Source: Paraburkholderia ginsengisoli NBRC 100965
Lineage (GTDB): Bacteria > Pseudomonadota > Gammaproteobacteria > Burkholderiales > Burkholderiaceae
Assembly (NCBI RefSeq): GCF_000739735.1
Contig: NZ_BBJF01000005.1
Location: 62,001-126,000 of the forward strand
Direction of reading: 5' to 3'
Length of the DNA: 64,000 nucleotides
A model generated the notes under the pieces. That model was given only the letters and a program-made list of their open reading frames with translations. It did no database searches and was not told the origin of the DNA. How positions within the stretch are numbered: the first letter of the stretch is position 1; every line of letters starts with the position of its first letter. This document shows, in pieces, positions 16,946 to 26,253 of this stretch. The position numbers were made by a program, and so were the translations under genes.

Positions 16946-18409
16946 TCAGCGTGATTCACCGATACGCGTCGAGTCCCGCTCACGCGCATTCTCGTGGGAG
17001 TCCGCAACCGACGCATGCGGCTCCGGATGCACGAGGCAGCTCAACACACCGCCCGCGACCAGCAAGCCGACCGAGATCGCGGTCGCGGCCTGCATGCCGG
17101 CGACGATCTGCGCGGCCGCCGCGCCGCTCGCGAGCGCGCCGAAAGCGGCCACGCCCACCGCGCCGCCCGCTTGCCGCGCAGTGTTCAACACGGCCGACGC
17201 GGTGCCTGCGCGTTGCGCGTCGGTCGATGCGAGGACAGCCGTGGTCATCGCCGGGACTGCGAGGCCCATGCCCGATGGAATCAGCAGGAACGGCAGCAGC
17301 AGACCGAGCAACGGCGTGGCGGCGTCGACCCGATGCAGCAGGCCGTAGCCGAGTCCGGCCGTGATGGCGCCGAGGATCATCGGCACGCGCACGCCGAAGC
17401 GGCCGACCACCCACCCGCTCACCACGTTCGACAGCAGGAGGCCGCCCGTCAACGGCAGAAACGCGAGCCCCGCCTGCAACGGCGTATAGCCGCGCACGCG
17501 CTGCAGATAAAGACTCAGCACGAACACCATCCCGTAGTAAGTCAGATTCACGCAGATGCCGAACAGCACCGCCGCGCTGAACGTGCGCGTTCCGAACAGC
17601 GAAAGCGGCAGCATCGGCGCCGCGACACGCGCTTCCACGGCGACGAACGCGGCGGCCGCGAGCAGCGCGACAACAAAGCCTCCGGCCACGAGCGGGTGGC
17701 TCAGTCCCAACGGCCGCCACTCGATCACCGCCGCGACGAAGGCGGTCAGCGCGACGATCGCGAGGGCCTGGCCGCTGAGGTCGATGCCGCGCGGGTCGGC
17801 GGCTTGCGCGCGACGGCGCTCGGTCTGCGGCCGCGGCACCCAGAGCAGGGTCGCCGCCAGACCGGCTGCGCAAATCGGCAGATTGACGAGAAAGATGCTG
17901 CGCCAGCCGAATGCCGCGATCAGCAGGCCGCCGACAACCGGTCCGGCCGCAATCGACACCGCGCCCGCGGCGGTCCACAAGCCGACCGCGCGCGCCCGCA
18001 GTTTGGGATCGTGTCCGTACGACTGATTGAGCAAGGCCAGCGAGTTCGGCAGCATTGCGGCGGCGCCGACGCCCTGCAACGCGCGCGCGCCGACCAGCAT
18101 CGGAGCTTCGGGCGCGAGACCGCAGGCGAGCGACGCGAACGCAAACAGCACGATCCCGGCCGCATACATGCGCCGCGCGCCGAAGCGGTCGCCGAGCACG
18201 CCGGCCGACAGCATCAGCACCGCGAACGCGAGCGTATAGGCATCGACCACCCATTGCAGACCGGCGACGTTCGCTTTCAGGCTCGCGCCGATTTGCGGCA
18301 ACGCGATGTTGACGATGGTGACGTCGAGTTGCGTGACGACGAAACCGACGCTGACGGTCGCAAGAACGCGGCCGAGCGCGGGCGAAAGAGGGGACGTTGA
18401 TGTGTTCAT
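16946..18409 (-). CDS. MFS drug/metabolite exporter, DHA2 (EmrB/QacA) family
   Basis: A 487-aa transporter of the 14-helix DHA2 branch of the major facilitator superfamily. Diagnostic segments are FVVTQLDVTIVNIALPQIGASL (TM1, motif D1), LAFAVLMLSAGVLGDRFGARRM (motif A), ARALQGVGAAAMLPNSLAL (motif B) and AGPVVGGLLIAAFGWRSIFLVNLPI (motif C, antiporter signature). It is therefore a proton-driven exporter, most likely of drugs or aromatic metabolites. I start at the ATG at 18409; one three codons upstream is possible. No adaptor or regulator gene is adjacent. Confidence 0.9.
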   Translation of the reverse strand: MNTSTSPLSPALGRVLATVSVGFVVTQLDVTIVNIALPQIGASLKANVAGLQWVVDAYTLAFAVLMLSAGVLGDRFGARRMYAAGIVLFAFASLACGLAPEAPMLVGARALQGVGAAAMLPNSLALLNQSYGHDPKLRARAVGLWTAAGAVSIAAGPVVGGLLIAAFGWRSIFLVNLPICAAGLAATLLWVPRPQTERRRAQAADPRGIDLSGQALAIVALTAFVAAVIEWRPLGLSHPLVAGGFVVALLAAAAFVAVEARVAAPMLPLSLFGTRTFSAAVLFGICVNLTYYGMVFVLSLYLQRVRGYTPLQAGLAFLPLTGGLLLSNVVSGWVVGRFGVRVPMILGAITAGLGYGLLHRVDAATPLLGLLLPFLLIPSGMGLAVPAMTTAVLASTDAQRAGTASAVLNTARQAGGAVGVAAFGALASGAAAAQIVAGMQAATAISVGLLVAGGVLSCLVHPEPHASVADSHENARERDSTRIGESR

Positions 18410-18511
18410 GGGATACATCGTAGGCCCATGTAGCGCCCGATGTTTCGGGGCGGCGTGAAGTGTGGATGTCGGCGGGGCAGGTTTGAACGCAAGGACTGCG
18501 AATTACAGCGG

Positions 18512-18543
18512 AAACAAAAACGGCGCCCCCGAAGGAGCGCCGT
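18512..18543 (-). terminator. Rho-independent terminator of the MHS transporter gene
   Basis: On the minus strand ACGGCGC, a loop containing CTTCGG, and GCGCCGT are followed by TTTTGTTT. It lies 29 bases past the stop of the next gene. Confidence 0.85.
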
Positions 18544-18571
18544 CTCATCACAGCTTAATCAACCCACCCGT

Positions 18572-19873
18572 TCAACGCGCGCGCGGCGCGTCCTTGATGA
18601 ACAGCGTCGTCAACGCGCCGAGAATGCAGACTGCCCCGACATACATCGGCGCGGCCATCGGATTGGACTTCATCATCAGCGAAACCGCGATCGGCGTGAG
18701 TCCGCCGAACACCGCATACGCGACGTTATACGAGAACGAAATGCCCGAGAAGCGCACGACCGGCGGAAACGCCTTGACCATCACGAACGGAATCGCGCCG
18801 ATCACCCCGACGAACAGCCCCGCCAGCGCATACAGCGGCACCAGCGCCGAGGTATCGACCGCGAGTTGCTGGAACATCACGTAGTAGGTCACGGCCAACG
18901 CGAGGCCGCCGATGAAAATCGTACGTCCCGCGCCGATGCGCCCGGCGATCGCGCCCGCCATCACGCAGCCGATCGTCAGGCACAGCGTCGCCACGCAGTT
19001 CGCCAGCAACGCGGTGGCGGGCGCGATATGAAACTGCTTCTGCAGGAGCGTCGGCGTCATCAGAATCACGACGACGATCGCAGCCGACAGCATCCACGTC
19101 AGCAGCATCGACACGATCACCGCGCGGCCATGGTCGCGCAGCACGGCCTTGAGCGGCACTTCCGCGGCGATCGCCTTGCGTTGCTTGAGCTCGGCGAACA
19201 CCGGTGTCTCATGCAGCCAGCGGCGCAGATAGACGGAGAACATGCCGAACACGCCGCCCAGCAGGAACGGAATGCGCCACGCGTACGCGGAGATTTCCTC
19301 CGGCGCGAAGTGGCGGTTCACCGCCGACGCGATCAGCGAGCCGAGCAGAATGCCCGCCGTGAGGCCGGCCGTCAGCGTGCCGCACGCATAGCCGATGTGC
19401 CGCTGCGGCACGTGCTCGGAGACGAACACCCACGCGCCCGGCACTTCACCGCCGACCGCCGCGCCCTGCATCACGCGGAACAACAGCAGCAGCACCGGCG
19501 CCAGCACGCCGATGCTCGCGTAAGTGGGCAGCAGGCCCATCAGCAGCGTCGGCACCGACATCAGCAGCACGCTCAGCGTGAACATGCGCTTGCGGCCGAA
19601 CAGGTCGCCGAAGTGGGCCATGATGATGCCGCCGAGCGGCCGCGCCAGATAACCCGCGGCGAAGATGCCGAAGGTCTGCACCTGACGCAGCCAGTCGGGC
19701 ATCGCGGCCGGGAAGAACAGCTGACCGATCGCCGGCGCGAAGAACACGAAGATGATGAAGTCGTAAAACTCGAGCGCCCCGCCGAGCGCGGCGAGGCCGA
19801 GCGTCTTGTAGTCGCTGCGCCCAAGAGGGCGTGGGGTGACAGCCTGCGCTCCACCCAGATTTGTCGCTTGCAT
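18572..19873 (-). CDS. MFS transporter, metabolite:H+ symporter (MHS) family
   Basis: A 433-aa proton symporter of the MHS group (citrate/alpha-ketoglutarate/proline-betaine type). Motifs: GGALEFYDFIIFVFFAPAIGQLFFP in TM1, YLARPLGGIIMAHFGDLFGRKRMFTLSVLLM (motif A) and FRVMQGAAVGGEVPGAWVFVSEHVP in TM4-5, all specific to MHS. The start at 19873 places the usual short cytosolic N-terminus before TM1; the longer open frame upstream lacks family character. The substrate is probably a small organic acid. Confidence 0.92.
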   Translation of the reverse strand: MQATNLGGAQAVTPRPLGRSDYKTLGLAALGGALEFYDFIIFVFFAPAIGQLFFPAAMPDWLRQVQTFGIFAAGYLARPLGGIIMAHFGDLFGRKRMFTLSVLLMSVPTLLMGLLPTYASIGVLAPVLLLLFRVMQGAAVGGEVPGAWVFVSEHVPQRHIGYACGTLTAGLTAGILLGSLIASAVNRHFAPEEISAYAWRIPFLLGGVFGMFSVYLRRWLHETPVFAELKQRKAIAAEVPLKAVLRDHGRAVIVSMLLTWMLSAAIVVVILMTPTLLQKQFHIAPATALLANCVATLCLTIGCVMAGAIAGRIGAGRTIFIGGLALAVTYYVMFQQLAVDTSALVPLYALAGLFVGVIGAIPFVMVKAFPPVVRFSGISFSYNVAYAVFGGLTPIAVSLMMKSNPMAAPMYVGAVCILGALTTLFIKDAPRAR

Positions 19874-20243
19874 TGCTATGTCGTTGTTTTGGAATGGGAA
19901 GCCACACGTAGCGCGTGGAAATACGGCGGTCGTCGGGCGAGAAGTGTGGCAAGCGCTGGGTAGAGCACGGGACACCGGCGCGCCGCCCGGGTAGGGCAAG
20001 CGCGATGACGACTTGGGCCAGGCCGGGATTTTACAGGATGAAAGCCGCTCGCCTCGGGAAGTGCTTAATTAGATGGAGGAAAGTGCGCTCGGACTGTTTT
20101 TCTCGACGCTCGACCAGGTGGTCCCTCACTGAGTCAAGATGTCTGCCGCAATGCAATGAACATGCAAATTCGGATTGCTCCTATGGGATAGAAACAGAGC
20201 GCCTCTGAGAATGGCGTCCCAGCTACCCCGTTGAGAGTCGTCC
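19874..20243. other. Intergenic region between divergent MHS transporter and response regulator
   Basis: About 370 bases without a credible gene. It must hold promoters for both divergent genes. The half nearest the regulator is less GC-rich than the surroundings, but I see no distinct palindrome. Confidence 0.35.
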
Positions 20244-20978
20244 ATGCGTGTTGCTGTCCTTCAGCGTGACCCGGTCATGCGTCTATCGATCGAACAAGCC
20301 CTCTTGAAGGCCGGCCATACCTGCGTGGTGTATGACGATGGCCTCGCCATGTCCAAAGCGCTCGCCCGGTCCACGGTGGATCTGCTCGTGCTGGACTGGC
20401 AGGGCACGCGCCTGTCCGGTTCCGAAGTGCTGAGGTCGGTGCGCGGCATCGGCGGCGATCGCCTGCCGGTCATGTTCGCGTCGAACGACACGTCGGAGGA
20501 GAGCGCGGTGCGCGCGTTCACCAACGGCGCGGACGACTACGTCGCGCTGCCGTTGCGCGCCGCCGAGTTTCGCGAGCGCGTCGCGGCGTTGCTGCGGCGC
20601 GCGTATCCGGATCGTTTCAGCACCGCGAGCTTCAACGTCGGGCCCTACCATTTCGACACGCGCCGGCAGCTCGTCATGCTGCGCGGCCAGCCGGTGCCGC
20701 TGTCGGGCACGCAGTACCGGCTCGCGGCGCTGTTCTTTTCCAACATCGGCCGCGTGATGTCGCGCGATCACATCTTCGCGATGGTGTGGGGCCGCGAGTT
20801 CCGCGAATTCACCCGCACGATCGACAGTCATGTGTCGCGCTTGCGCCTGCTGCTCGAGATCGAACCGCAAAACGAATTCCGTCTGCAACCGGTTTATAAG
20901 AGCGGCTACCGGTTGCTGCATCTGCGCCAGGGCGAAACCGACGTCGACGCCGCCGACGCGCAGAAGCAGGCCGCCTGA
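20244..20978 (+). CDS. OmpR/PhoB-family response regulator with degenerate receiver
   Basis: A 244-aa two-domain regulator. Residues 1-115 form a receiver and ~130-235 a winged-helix DNA-binding domain (PVPLSGTQYRLAALFFSNIGRVMSRDHIFAMVWG, and DSHVSRLRLLL). The phosphoacceptor position D51 is present (VLDWQG). However, the conserved lysine is replaced by Leu102 (VALPLR instead of the usual KPL/KPF), the acidic pair is reduced to QRDP with only Asp9, and the switch Thr/Ser region reads FASND. No histidine kinase lies nearby. It may therefore work with an unusual signal or without phosphorylation. DNA-binding targets are unknown. Confidence 0.9.
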   Translation: MRVAVLQRDPVMRLSIEQALLKAGHTCVVYDDGLAMSKALARSTVDLLVLDWQGTRLSGSEVLRSVRGIGGDRLPVMFASNDTSEESAVRAFTNGADDYVALPLRAAEFRERVAALLRRAYPDRFSTASFNVGPYHFDTRRQLVMLRGQPVPLSGTQYRLAALFFSNIGRVMSRDHIFAMVWGREFREFTRTIDSHVSRLRLLLEIEPQNEFRLQPVYKSGYRLLHLRQGETDVDAADAQKQAA

Positions 20979-20989
20979 GGCTAGTCTCC

Positions 20990-21895
20990 TTAGAGGGCCG
21001 GCAGCGTCGGCCGGGTTTCGATCGCGTGACGGATCAGCGCGTCGACCGCCTTGCGCTCGTCGCCCACCAGCGGCAGACGCGGCGGCCGTACCGGCTCGGT
21101 GCCGAGACCCACAATCGTCTCCGCCAGCTTGATGTTCTGCACGAGTTTCGCCGATACGTCGAGCGCCAGCAACGGCGCGAACCAGCGGTAGATCGCGCGA
21201 GCTTCCTCGAGGCGTCCCGCTTTCAGCAGCTTGTAGATCGCCACCGTCTCGTGCGGAAACGCGCACACCAGGCCGGCCACCCAGCCATGCGCGCCCATCA
21301 GCATCGCTTCCATTGCGAGGTTGTCGACGCCGCACAGAATCGCGAAGCGGTCGCCGACCGCGTTGATCAGGTCCGTCACGCGCCGCACGTCGCCGCATGA
21401 TTCCTTGATCGCGACGATCTTCTTCTCGTCGGCGATTTCCGCGAACATCCCGGGCGTCATGTCGACGCCATAAGCGAGCGGATTGTTGTAGATCATCAGC
21501 GGCAAGGCGCTTGCGTCGGCGACGCTGCGGAAATGGTTGAGCGTCTCGCGGCGATCCGACAGATAGCGCAGCCCCGGCAGCACCATGTAACCGGCCGCGC
21601 CATGTTTGGCCCCGGCTTCGGCCTGGCGGCAGGCGTCGAGCGTGCTGTTTTCGGCGATCGTCAACAGCACTGGCACGCGACCGCGCGCGGCGTCGACGGC
21701 AATGTCGAGCACCTGCAGCTTTTCGTCGAGCGACAATGTCGACGCTTCACCCAGCGAGCCGCACACGATGATGCCGTCCACACCCGCGTCGATCTGCGCT
21801 TCGATGTTCTTGCCGGTCCATGCGCGGTCTATGCTGAAATCCGCGTGGAACTTGGTGGTGACTGCGGGCAATACGCCTTCCCAGATATGCGCCAC
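20990..21895 (-). CDS. lhpC: DapA-family enzyme, probable 1-pyrroline-4-hydroxy-2-carboxylate deaminase
   Basis: TIM-barrel lyase of the dihydrodipicolinate synthase/N-acetylneuraminate lyase family, 301 aa. The Schiff-base lysine lies in KKIVAIKESCGD and the family Tyr in LMIYNNPLAYG; GSLGEASTLSLDEK replaces the DapA GTTGE motif. In hydroxyproline catabolism such an enzyme deaminates 1-pyrroline-4-hydroxy-2-carboxylate to 2-oxoglutarate semialdehyde. This role is inferred from the divergent neighbours (epimerase and D-hydroxyproline dehydrogenase). The start is a GTG at 21895 with a strong AGGAGA site; the longer open frame upstream has no family similarity. The semialdehyde dehydrogenase is not in this cluster. 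Confidence 0.85.
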   Translation of the reverse strand: MAHIWEGVLPAVTTKFHADFSIDRAWTGKNIEAQIDAGVDGIIVCGSLGEASTLSLDEKLQVLDIAVDAARGRVPVLLTIAENSTLDACRQAEAGAKHGAAGYMVLPGLRYLSDRRETLNHFRSVADASALPLMIYNNPLAYGVDMTPGMFAEIADEKKIVAIKESCGDVRRVTDLINAVGDRFAILCGVDNLAMEAMLMGAHGWVAGLVCAFPHETVAIYKLLKAGRLEEARAIYRWFAPLLALDVSAKLVQNIKLAETIVGLGTEPVRPPRLPLVGDERKAVDALIRHAIETRPTLPAL

Positions 21896-22262
21896 GACTG
21901 CTCTCCTGAGTGTATGTGTCGAAGCGCAGTGTAAGCAGGGAAAATGTCGGCGTCTTGCGCGAATCGCGCGTGCCGGATGACGATTTCGGCACAGTCGAAT
22001 GGCCCGCTGCAACATACCGTATCGCTTGAATCACTCACAAGAGCACGTTCGCGGCGATCTGCGCGATGGCCGGCGACGCATGAGCACAGGCGTCAAGCCG
22101 GGCTCGCGCCGATGTTCGATGAGTGTTGATCGAACCCGTGCAACGCACACGTTTTGCGTTCTGGCGAGCGCACGACATCTCGCCGCGCCTATGCCGAAAT
22201 CGTCACAATCGACGCGCACGCACACCAAGACCCGAACGGCCGCCGTTCCTACCATGTGCGTC
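21896..22262. other. Divergent promoter region of the hydroxyproline genes
   Basis: About 365 bases between lhpC (minus) and the epimerase (plus). It should hold binding sites for the local AraC-type regulator, but no obvious long direct or inverted repeat was found by eye. Confidence 0.4.
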
Positions 22263-23210
22263 ATGAAAACCTTGAACATCATCGACTCGCACACCGGCGG
22301 TGAACCGACCCGCCTCGTGGTGTCCGGCGGGCCGGACCTCGGCGGCGGCTCGCTTGCGCAACGGCTCGACGTCTTGCGCACGCGCTTCGACGACTGGCGC
22401 GCGGGCATCGTCACCGAACCGCGCGGCTCGGACGTGGTAGTGGGCGCGCTGCTGTGCGAGCCGGACGACCCCACCTGCGCGGCCGGCGTGATCTTCTTCA
22501 ACAACGTCGGCTATCTCGGCATGTGCGGACACGGCACGATCGGGCTCGTCGTATCGCTCGCGCACATGGGACGGATCGGGCCGGGGCGTCATCGGATCGA
22601 GACGCCGGTCGGCTTGGTCGAGGCGACGCTCAACGACGACAGCAGCGTCGCCGTGCGCAACGTGCCGGCCTATCGCTATCGCGCGGCGGTGCGGGTCGAC
22701 GTGCCGGGCTACGGCGCGTTGACGGGCGATATCGGCTGGGGCGGCAACTGGTTTTTTCTGGTCGCCGATCATGGGCACGCGCTGGATGCCGCGCAAATCG
22801 GCGAGTTGACCGCCTTCAGCTCGGCGATACGCGACGCGCTGATCGCGCAGCGCATCACCGGCGCGGACGGCGCGCTGATCGACCACATCGAGCTTTTCGG
22901 ACCCGGTTCGCGCGACGGCATCGACAGTCGCAGCTTCGTGCTGTGTCCCGGCAATGCGTACGACCGCTCGCCGTGCGGCACCGGCACGAGCGCGAAAGTC
23001 GCGTGTCTCGCGGCCGACGGCAAACTGGCCGAAGGCGCGGTGTGGCGCCAGGAGAGCATCATCGGCAGCGTGTTCGAAGCGAGCTATCGCGATGCGGGCG
23101 ACGGCATCTCGGTGATTCCGACCATCACCGGCCACGCGCACATCATCGCGGAAGGGCGGCTCTGTTTCGACGAACGCGATCCGTTCGCGTGGGGCATTCG
23201 CACGGCATGA
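22263..23210 (+). CDS. lhpA: 4-hydroxyproline 2-epimerase
   Basis: Proline-racemase-family enzyme of 315 aa that converts trans-4-hydroxy-L-proline into cis-4-hydroxy-D-proline. The two catalytic cysteines are present: MCGHGTIG in the first half and [10 protein letters not shown] in the second. This Cys/Cys pair, with the flanking residues, distinguishes epimerases and racemases from the dehydratase branch (Cys/Thr). The N-terminus [23 protein letters not shown] is standard. I start at the ATG at 22263; an ATG three codons earlier is also possible. The stop overlaps the start of the next gene (ATGA), so it leads a four-gene coupled operon. Confidence 0.93.
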   Translation: MKTLNIIDSHTGGEPTRLVVSGGPDLGGGSLAQRLDVLRTRFDDWRAGIVTEPRGSDVVVGALLCEPDDPTCAAGVIFFNNVGYLGMCGHGTIGLVVSLAHMGRIGPGRHRIETPVGLVEATLNDDSSVAVRNVPAYRYRAAVRVDVPGYGALTGDIGWGGNWFFLVADHGHALDAAQIGELTAFSSAIRDALIAQRITGADGALIDHIELFGPGSRDGIDSRSFVLCPGNAYDRSPCGTGTSAKVACLAADGKLAEGAVWRQESIIGSVFEASYRDAGDGISVIPTITGHAHIIAEGRLCFDERDPFAWGIRTA

Positions 23211-24343
23211 GCGCGGACGCGGTGATCGTCGGAGCCGGCATTGTCGGCGCTGCGTGCGCGGCGGAACTGGCCGCGCTCGGCATGCGGGTCGAGGTGCTCG
23301 ACGCGCAGCGTATCGGCGGCGGCGCGACGGCGGCGGGCATGGGCCATATCGTCGTGATGAACGACTCGCCTGCCGAGTTCGCGTTGAGCCGCTATTCGCG
23401 CGACTTGTGGTTGCAACTCGCGCCGCAGTTGCGCACGCGCGACGCGTTCGCGCGTTGCGGCACGCTATGGGTCGCCGCCGACGACGAAGAGCAACAAGCC
23501 GCCCGCGCGATGCAGGCGGCGTTCGACGCGCAGGGGGTCGTCGCGCAACTGCTGGACGCGGCCGCACTGCGCGACTGCGAGCCGGCATTGGCGGCGTCGA
23601 TGGCCGGTGGCTTGCGGATCGAGCACGACAGCATCGTGTACGCGCCCACCGTCGCCGATTGGCTGCTGACGCAATCGCCTCACGCCGCCAACATCCGCGT
23701 GCGGCTCGCGACGCCGGTCGCTTCGGTCGACGCGAGCGGCGTTACCTTGGCCGACGGCGAGCGCGTCCGCGCTGCGCATGTGATCGTGGCGAATGGTCTG
23801 GGCGCGCGGCAACTCGTGCCGCTGTTACCCCTGGAGCCGAAGAAGGGTCATTTGCTGATCACCGACCGCTATCCTGGACTGATCCGTCATCAATTGCTCG
23901 AACTCGGCTATATCAAAAGCGCGCATCATGCGGCCGGCACGTCGGTTGCGTTCAATGCGCAGGCGCGGCCCACGGGGCAATTGCTGATCGGCTCGTCGCG
24001 CCAGTTCGACACCACCGATCCCGCGGTCGAGATGCCCGTGCTCGCGCGGATGCTGCAACGCGCCGCGCGCTATCTGCCGGTGCTGCCGACGCTCAACGGC
24101 ATTCGCGCGTGGACCGGCTTTCGCGCGGCGTCGCCGGACGGGCTGCCGCTGATTGGGCCCGCTGGCGAGTTCGCGCCCGGTGTGTGGCTCGCGGTCGGTC
24201 ACGAAGGGCTGGGCGTGACGACGTCGCTCGGCACCGCCCGGCTGCTCGCCGCGCAGATCGCGGGGAGCGCCGCGCCGATTCCCGCCGAGCCTTATTTGCC
24301 GGTGCGTTTCGCCGACCGGTTTCGCCAGGCAGGTAGCCCATGA
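23207..24343 (+). CDS. D-hydroxyproline dehydrogenase, DAO-fold FAD subunit
   Basis: FAD-dependent subunit (378 aa) of the D-amino acid oxidase/glycine oxidase fold. The dinucleotide-binding motif [17 protein letters not shown] is at the N-terminus, and the C-terminal FAD contact reads [20 protein letters not shown]. It should oxidise cis-4-hydroxy-D-proline to 1-pyrroline-4-hydroxy-2-carboxylate. The gene overlaps its neighbours at both ends by four bases (ATGA), and the following genes encode a [2Fe-2S] subunit and a second FAD subunit. This matches the three-subunit hydroxyproline and opine-type dehydrogenases (LhpBEF in Pseudomonas), which pass electrons to the respiratory chain and not to oxygen. 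Confidence 0.9.
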   Translation: MSADAVIVGAGIVGAACAAELAALGMRVEVLDAQRIGGGATAAGMGHIVVMNDSPAEFALSRYSRDLWLQLAPQLRTRDAFARCGTLWVAADDEEQQAARAMQAAFDAQGVVAQLLDAAALRDCEPALAASMAGGLRIEHDSIVYAPTVADWLLTQSPHAANIRVRLATPVASVDASGVTLADGERVRAAHVIVANGLGARQLVPLLPLEPKKGHLLITDRYPGLIRHQLLELGYIKSAHHAAGTSVAFNAQARPTGQLLIGSSRQFDTTDPAVEMPVLARMLQRAARYLPVLPTLNGIRAWTGFRAASPDGLPLIGPAGEFAPGVWLAVGHEGLGVTTSLGTARLLAAQIAGSAAPIPAEPYLPVRFADRFRQAGSP

Positions 24344-24615
24344 TCGCCACCGACGCGGCCCGCATCCGTTTGACGATAAACAGCCAAACCATCGACGTCG
24401 AACCCGGCACGACCGTGGCGGCGGCGCTTGTCATCGCGGGCGTGAGCGGCTCGCGGCGCTCGGTTAGCGGCGAGTGTCGCGGCGCGCTGTGCGGCATGGG
24501 CGTGTGCCAGGAGTGCCGCGTGACGATCGACGGCCGCGCGCACGCGCTCGCCTGTCAGACGCTGTGCCGCGCAGGCCAGGTCGTCCGCACGCACGACCCT
24601 GAGGACGCGCGATGA
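24340..24615 (+). CDS. D-hydroxyproline dehydrogenase small [2Fe-2S] subunit
   Basis: A 91-aa ferredoxin-like protein. The cluster motif is CRGALCGMGVCQEC with a fourth cysteine downstream (ALACQT), the plant-type [2Fe-2S] pattern shared with HcnA and the N-terminal part of sarcosine oxidase alpha. It should carry electrons between the two FAD subunits encoded on either side. It overlaps both neighbours by four bases, so the three subunits are probably made in equal amounts. Confidence 0.92.
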   Translation: MIATDAARIRLTINSQTIDVEPGTTVAAALVIAGVSGSRRSVSGECRGALCGMGVCQECRVTIDGRAHALACQTLCRAGQVVRTHDPEDAR

Positions 24616-25898
24616 CGCAACACTTCGACATTGTCGTGGTCGGCGGCGGTCCGGCCGGCTTGAACGCCGCGCACGCGGCGGCGCGCGAGGGCGCCACGGT
24701 CGCGCTGCTCGACGACAATCCGCGCGCGGGCGGCCAGATCTGGCGACAAGGTCCGGGGCATCCGGCGCAAGCGCCGCTGCGTGCACTGCTTGGTGCGCTG
24801 AACACGCACAGCGGATTCACCCACTGGCCGTCGACTCGCGTGATCGCGCCGCTGGCTTCGCGCGGGCTGCTGCTCGAATCGGGGGAAGACGGCGGCGTGT
24901 GCATCCGCTATGACCGGCTCATTCTCGCGACCGGCGCGCGTGAACGGCTTCTGCCGTTCGCCGGCTGGACGCTGCCCGGCGTGACCGGCGCCGGCGCATT
25001 GCAGGCGCTCATCAAAGGCGGCATGCCGGTGCGGGACGAGCGGATCGTGATCGCCGGCAGCGGTCCGTTGCTGATCGCCGCGCTCGCCACCGCGCGCGCG
25101 GCTGGTGCGCGGGTGGTGGCCGTGGTCGAGCAGTCACCGGCGTTCGCGGTCGCACGCTTCGGCGCGTCGCTGCTGGGCGAGCCTGCGAAGCTGCGGCAGG
25201 CGCTCGATCTGACGCGCGGGTTCGTGGGACTGCGTTACTGGACCGGCAGTATCGTGCGAGAGGTGCAGGGCGCGGGCCGCGTGCAGCGAGCCATTATTCA
25301 ACGTGGCGGCGGGGCGGAGGTGACGCTCGATTGCGAGCGCGTCGCGTGCGGCTATGGACTCGTGCCGAACATCACGCTCGCTCAGGCGCTCGGCTGCGCG
25401 ATCAACGACGCGGCCGAGATCGTCGTCGACGGCGAGCAACGCACGTCGGTCGAATCCGTGTTCGCGGCGGGGGAATGCACCGGCATCGGCGGCGCGGAAC
25501 TGGCGTGTGTCGAAGGCGAGATCGCCGGGCTCGCGGCGAGCGGGGCGGCTGCGGCAACGCGCGTCGCGCTGCATGCAAAGCGGGCGCGCTGGCGCCGCTT
25601 CGGCCGGCGCGTCGACGCAGCCTTCGCATTGCGCGACGCCGCACGCACGCCTCCCGCCGACGCCACGTTGCTTTGCCGTTGCGAAGACGTGAGCATCGGC
25701 GAAGTGCGCGGCTGCGCCGACTGGCGTGAGGCCAAACTGCAGACGCGCTGCGGCATGGGCGCCTGCCAGGGACGAATCTGCGGCACGGCTGCGAGCGTGT
25801 ACTTCGGCTGGCCGCCGGCCACACCGCGCCCGCCGTTCAGTCCGGCACAAATCGGCACGTTGATGACGGCTGGCGCGGAGCCGCCGGCGGTGGAGTGA
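24612..25898 (+). CDS. D-hydroxyproline dehydrogenase, pyridine-nucleotide-disulfide-fold subunit
   Basis: A 428-aa subunit of the HcnB/sarcosine-oxidase-alpha-like group. It contains an FAD-binding motif (IVVVGGGPAGLNAAHAAA), a second Rossmann motif (IVIAGSGPLLIAALATARAAG) and a second FAD contact (AAGECTGIGGAELA). A C-terminal BFD-like cysteine cluster follows (LLCRCEDVSIGEV and CGMGACQGRICG), which binds another [2Fe-2S] centre. With the two preceding genes it completes the dehydrogenase. Its last ~150 bases are partly repeated just downstream (see the repeat at 25741-26062). Confidence 0.92.
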   Translation: MTQHFDIVVVGGGPAGLNAAHAAAREGATVALLDDNPRAGGQIWRQGPGHPAQAPLRALLGALNTHSGFTHWPSTRVIAPLASRGLLLESGEDGGVCIRYDRLILATGARERLLPFAGWTLPGVTGAGALQALIKGGMPVRDERIVIAGSGPLLIAALATARAAGARVVAVVEQSPAFAVARFGASLLGEPAKLRQALDLTRGFVGLRYWTGSIVREVQGAGRVQRAIIQRGGGAEVTLDCERVACGYGLVPNITLAQALGCAINDAAEIVVDGEQRTSVESVFAAGECTGIGGAELACVEGEIAGLAASGAAAATRVALHAKRARWRRFGRRVDAAFALRDAARTPPADATLLCRCEDVSIGEVRGCADWREAKLQTRCGMGACQGRICGTAASVYFGWPPATPRPPFSPAQIGTLMTAGAEPPAVE

Positions 25899-26062
25899 CG
25901 CTCCCGCTCCCGCTCGCACGCAATGTGCGAGGCGAACCTGCACGACCGCGCCCGCATGGGCGCGTGTCACGGACGAATCTGCGATGCGGTAGCCCGTGTG
26001 TACTTCGGCCGGCCGCCGCCGCGCCCGACGGTCGAACGACGCTCCCGCTCCCGCTCGCACGC
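25741..26062 (+). repeat. Partial tandem duplication of the 3' end of the dehydrogenase gene
   Basis: The sequence from ~25750 (encoding GMGACQGRICG and VYFGWPP) to 25921 is repeated in degraded form at ~25950-26062 (encoding RMGACHGRICDAVARVYFGRPP). A 25-bp block is identical in both (25897-25921 and 26038-26062, offset 141 bp). The second copy is shorter and diverged, and is not attached to a full gene. Confidence 0.85.
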
Positions 26063-26093
26063 CTTGGCCCGCCGTGCCGGAAGGATACCGATA

Positions 26094-26120
26094 TTGGCCG
26101 CCGACGCGCCGCTCTATAAT
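26094..26120 (+). promoter_or_regulatory. Candidate promoter of the AraC-type regulator
   Basis: A perfect TATAAT (26115-26120) is preceded after 15 bp by TTGGCC (26094-26099), 134 bases before the regulator start. The spacer is short, so this is tentative. Confidence 0.35.
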
Positions 26121-26253
26121 CGACCGGCCGCGCGCGAATGCACGCACCGGCCGCGCGCGCCAGCCGCTCATGCCGCGCCGGCGTCGCGATTCGCGCGCAC
26201 ACCTTTCCGGCCACGGACCAACGACCCAACGGACCCACGGGAGACCACGCACG

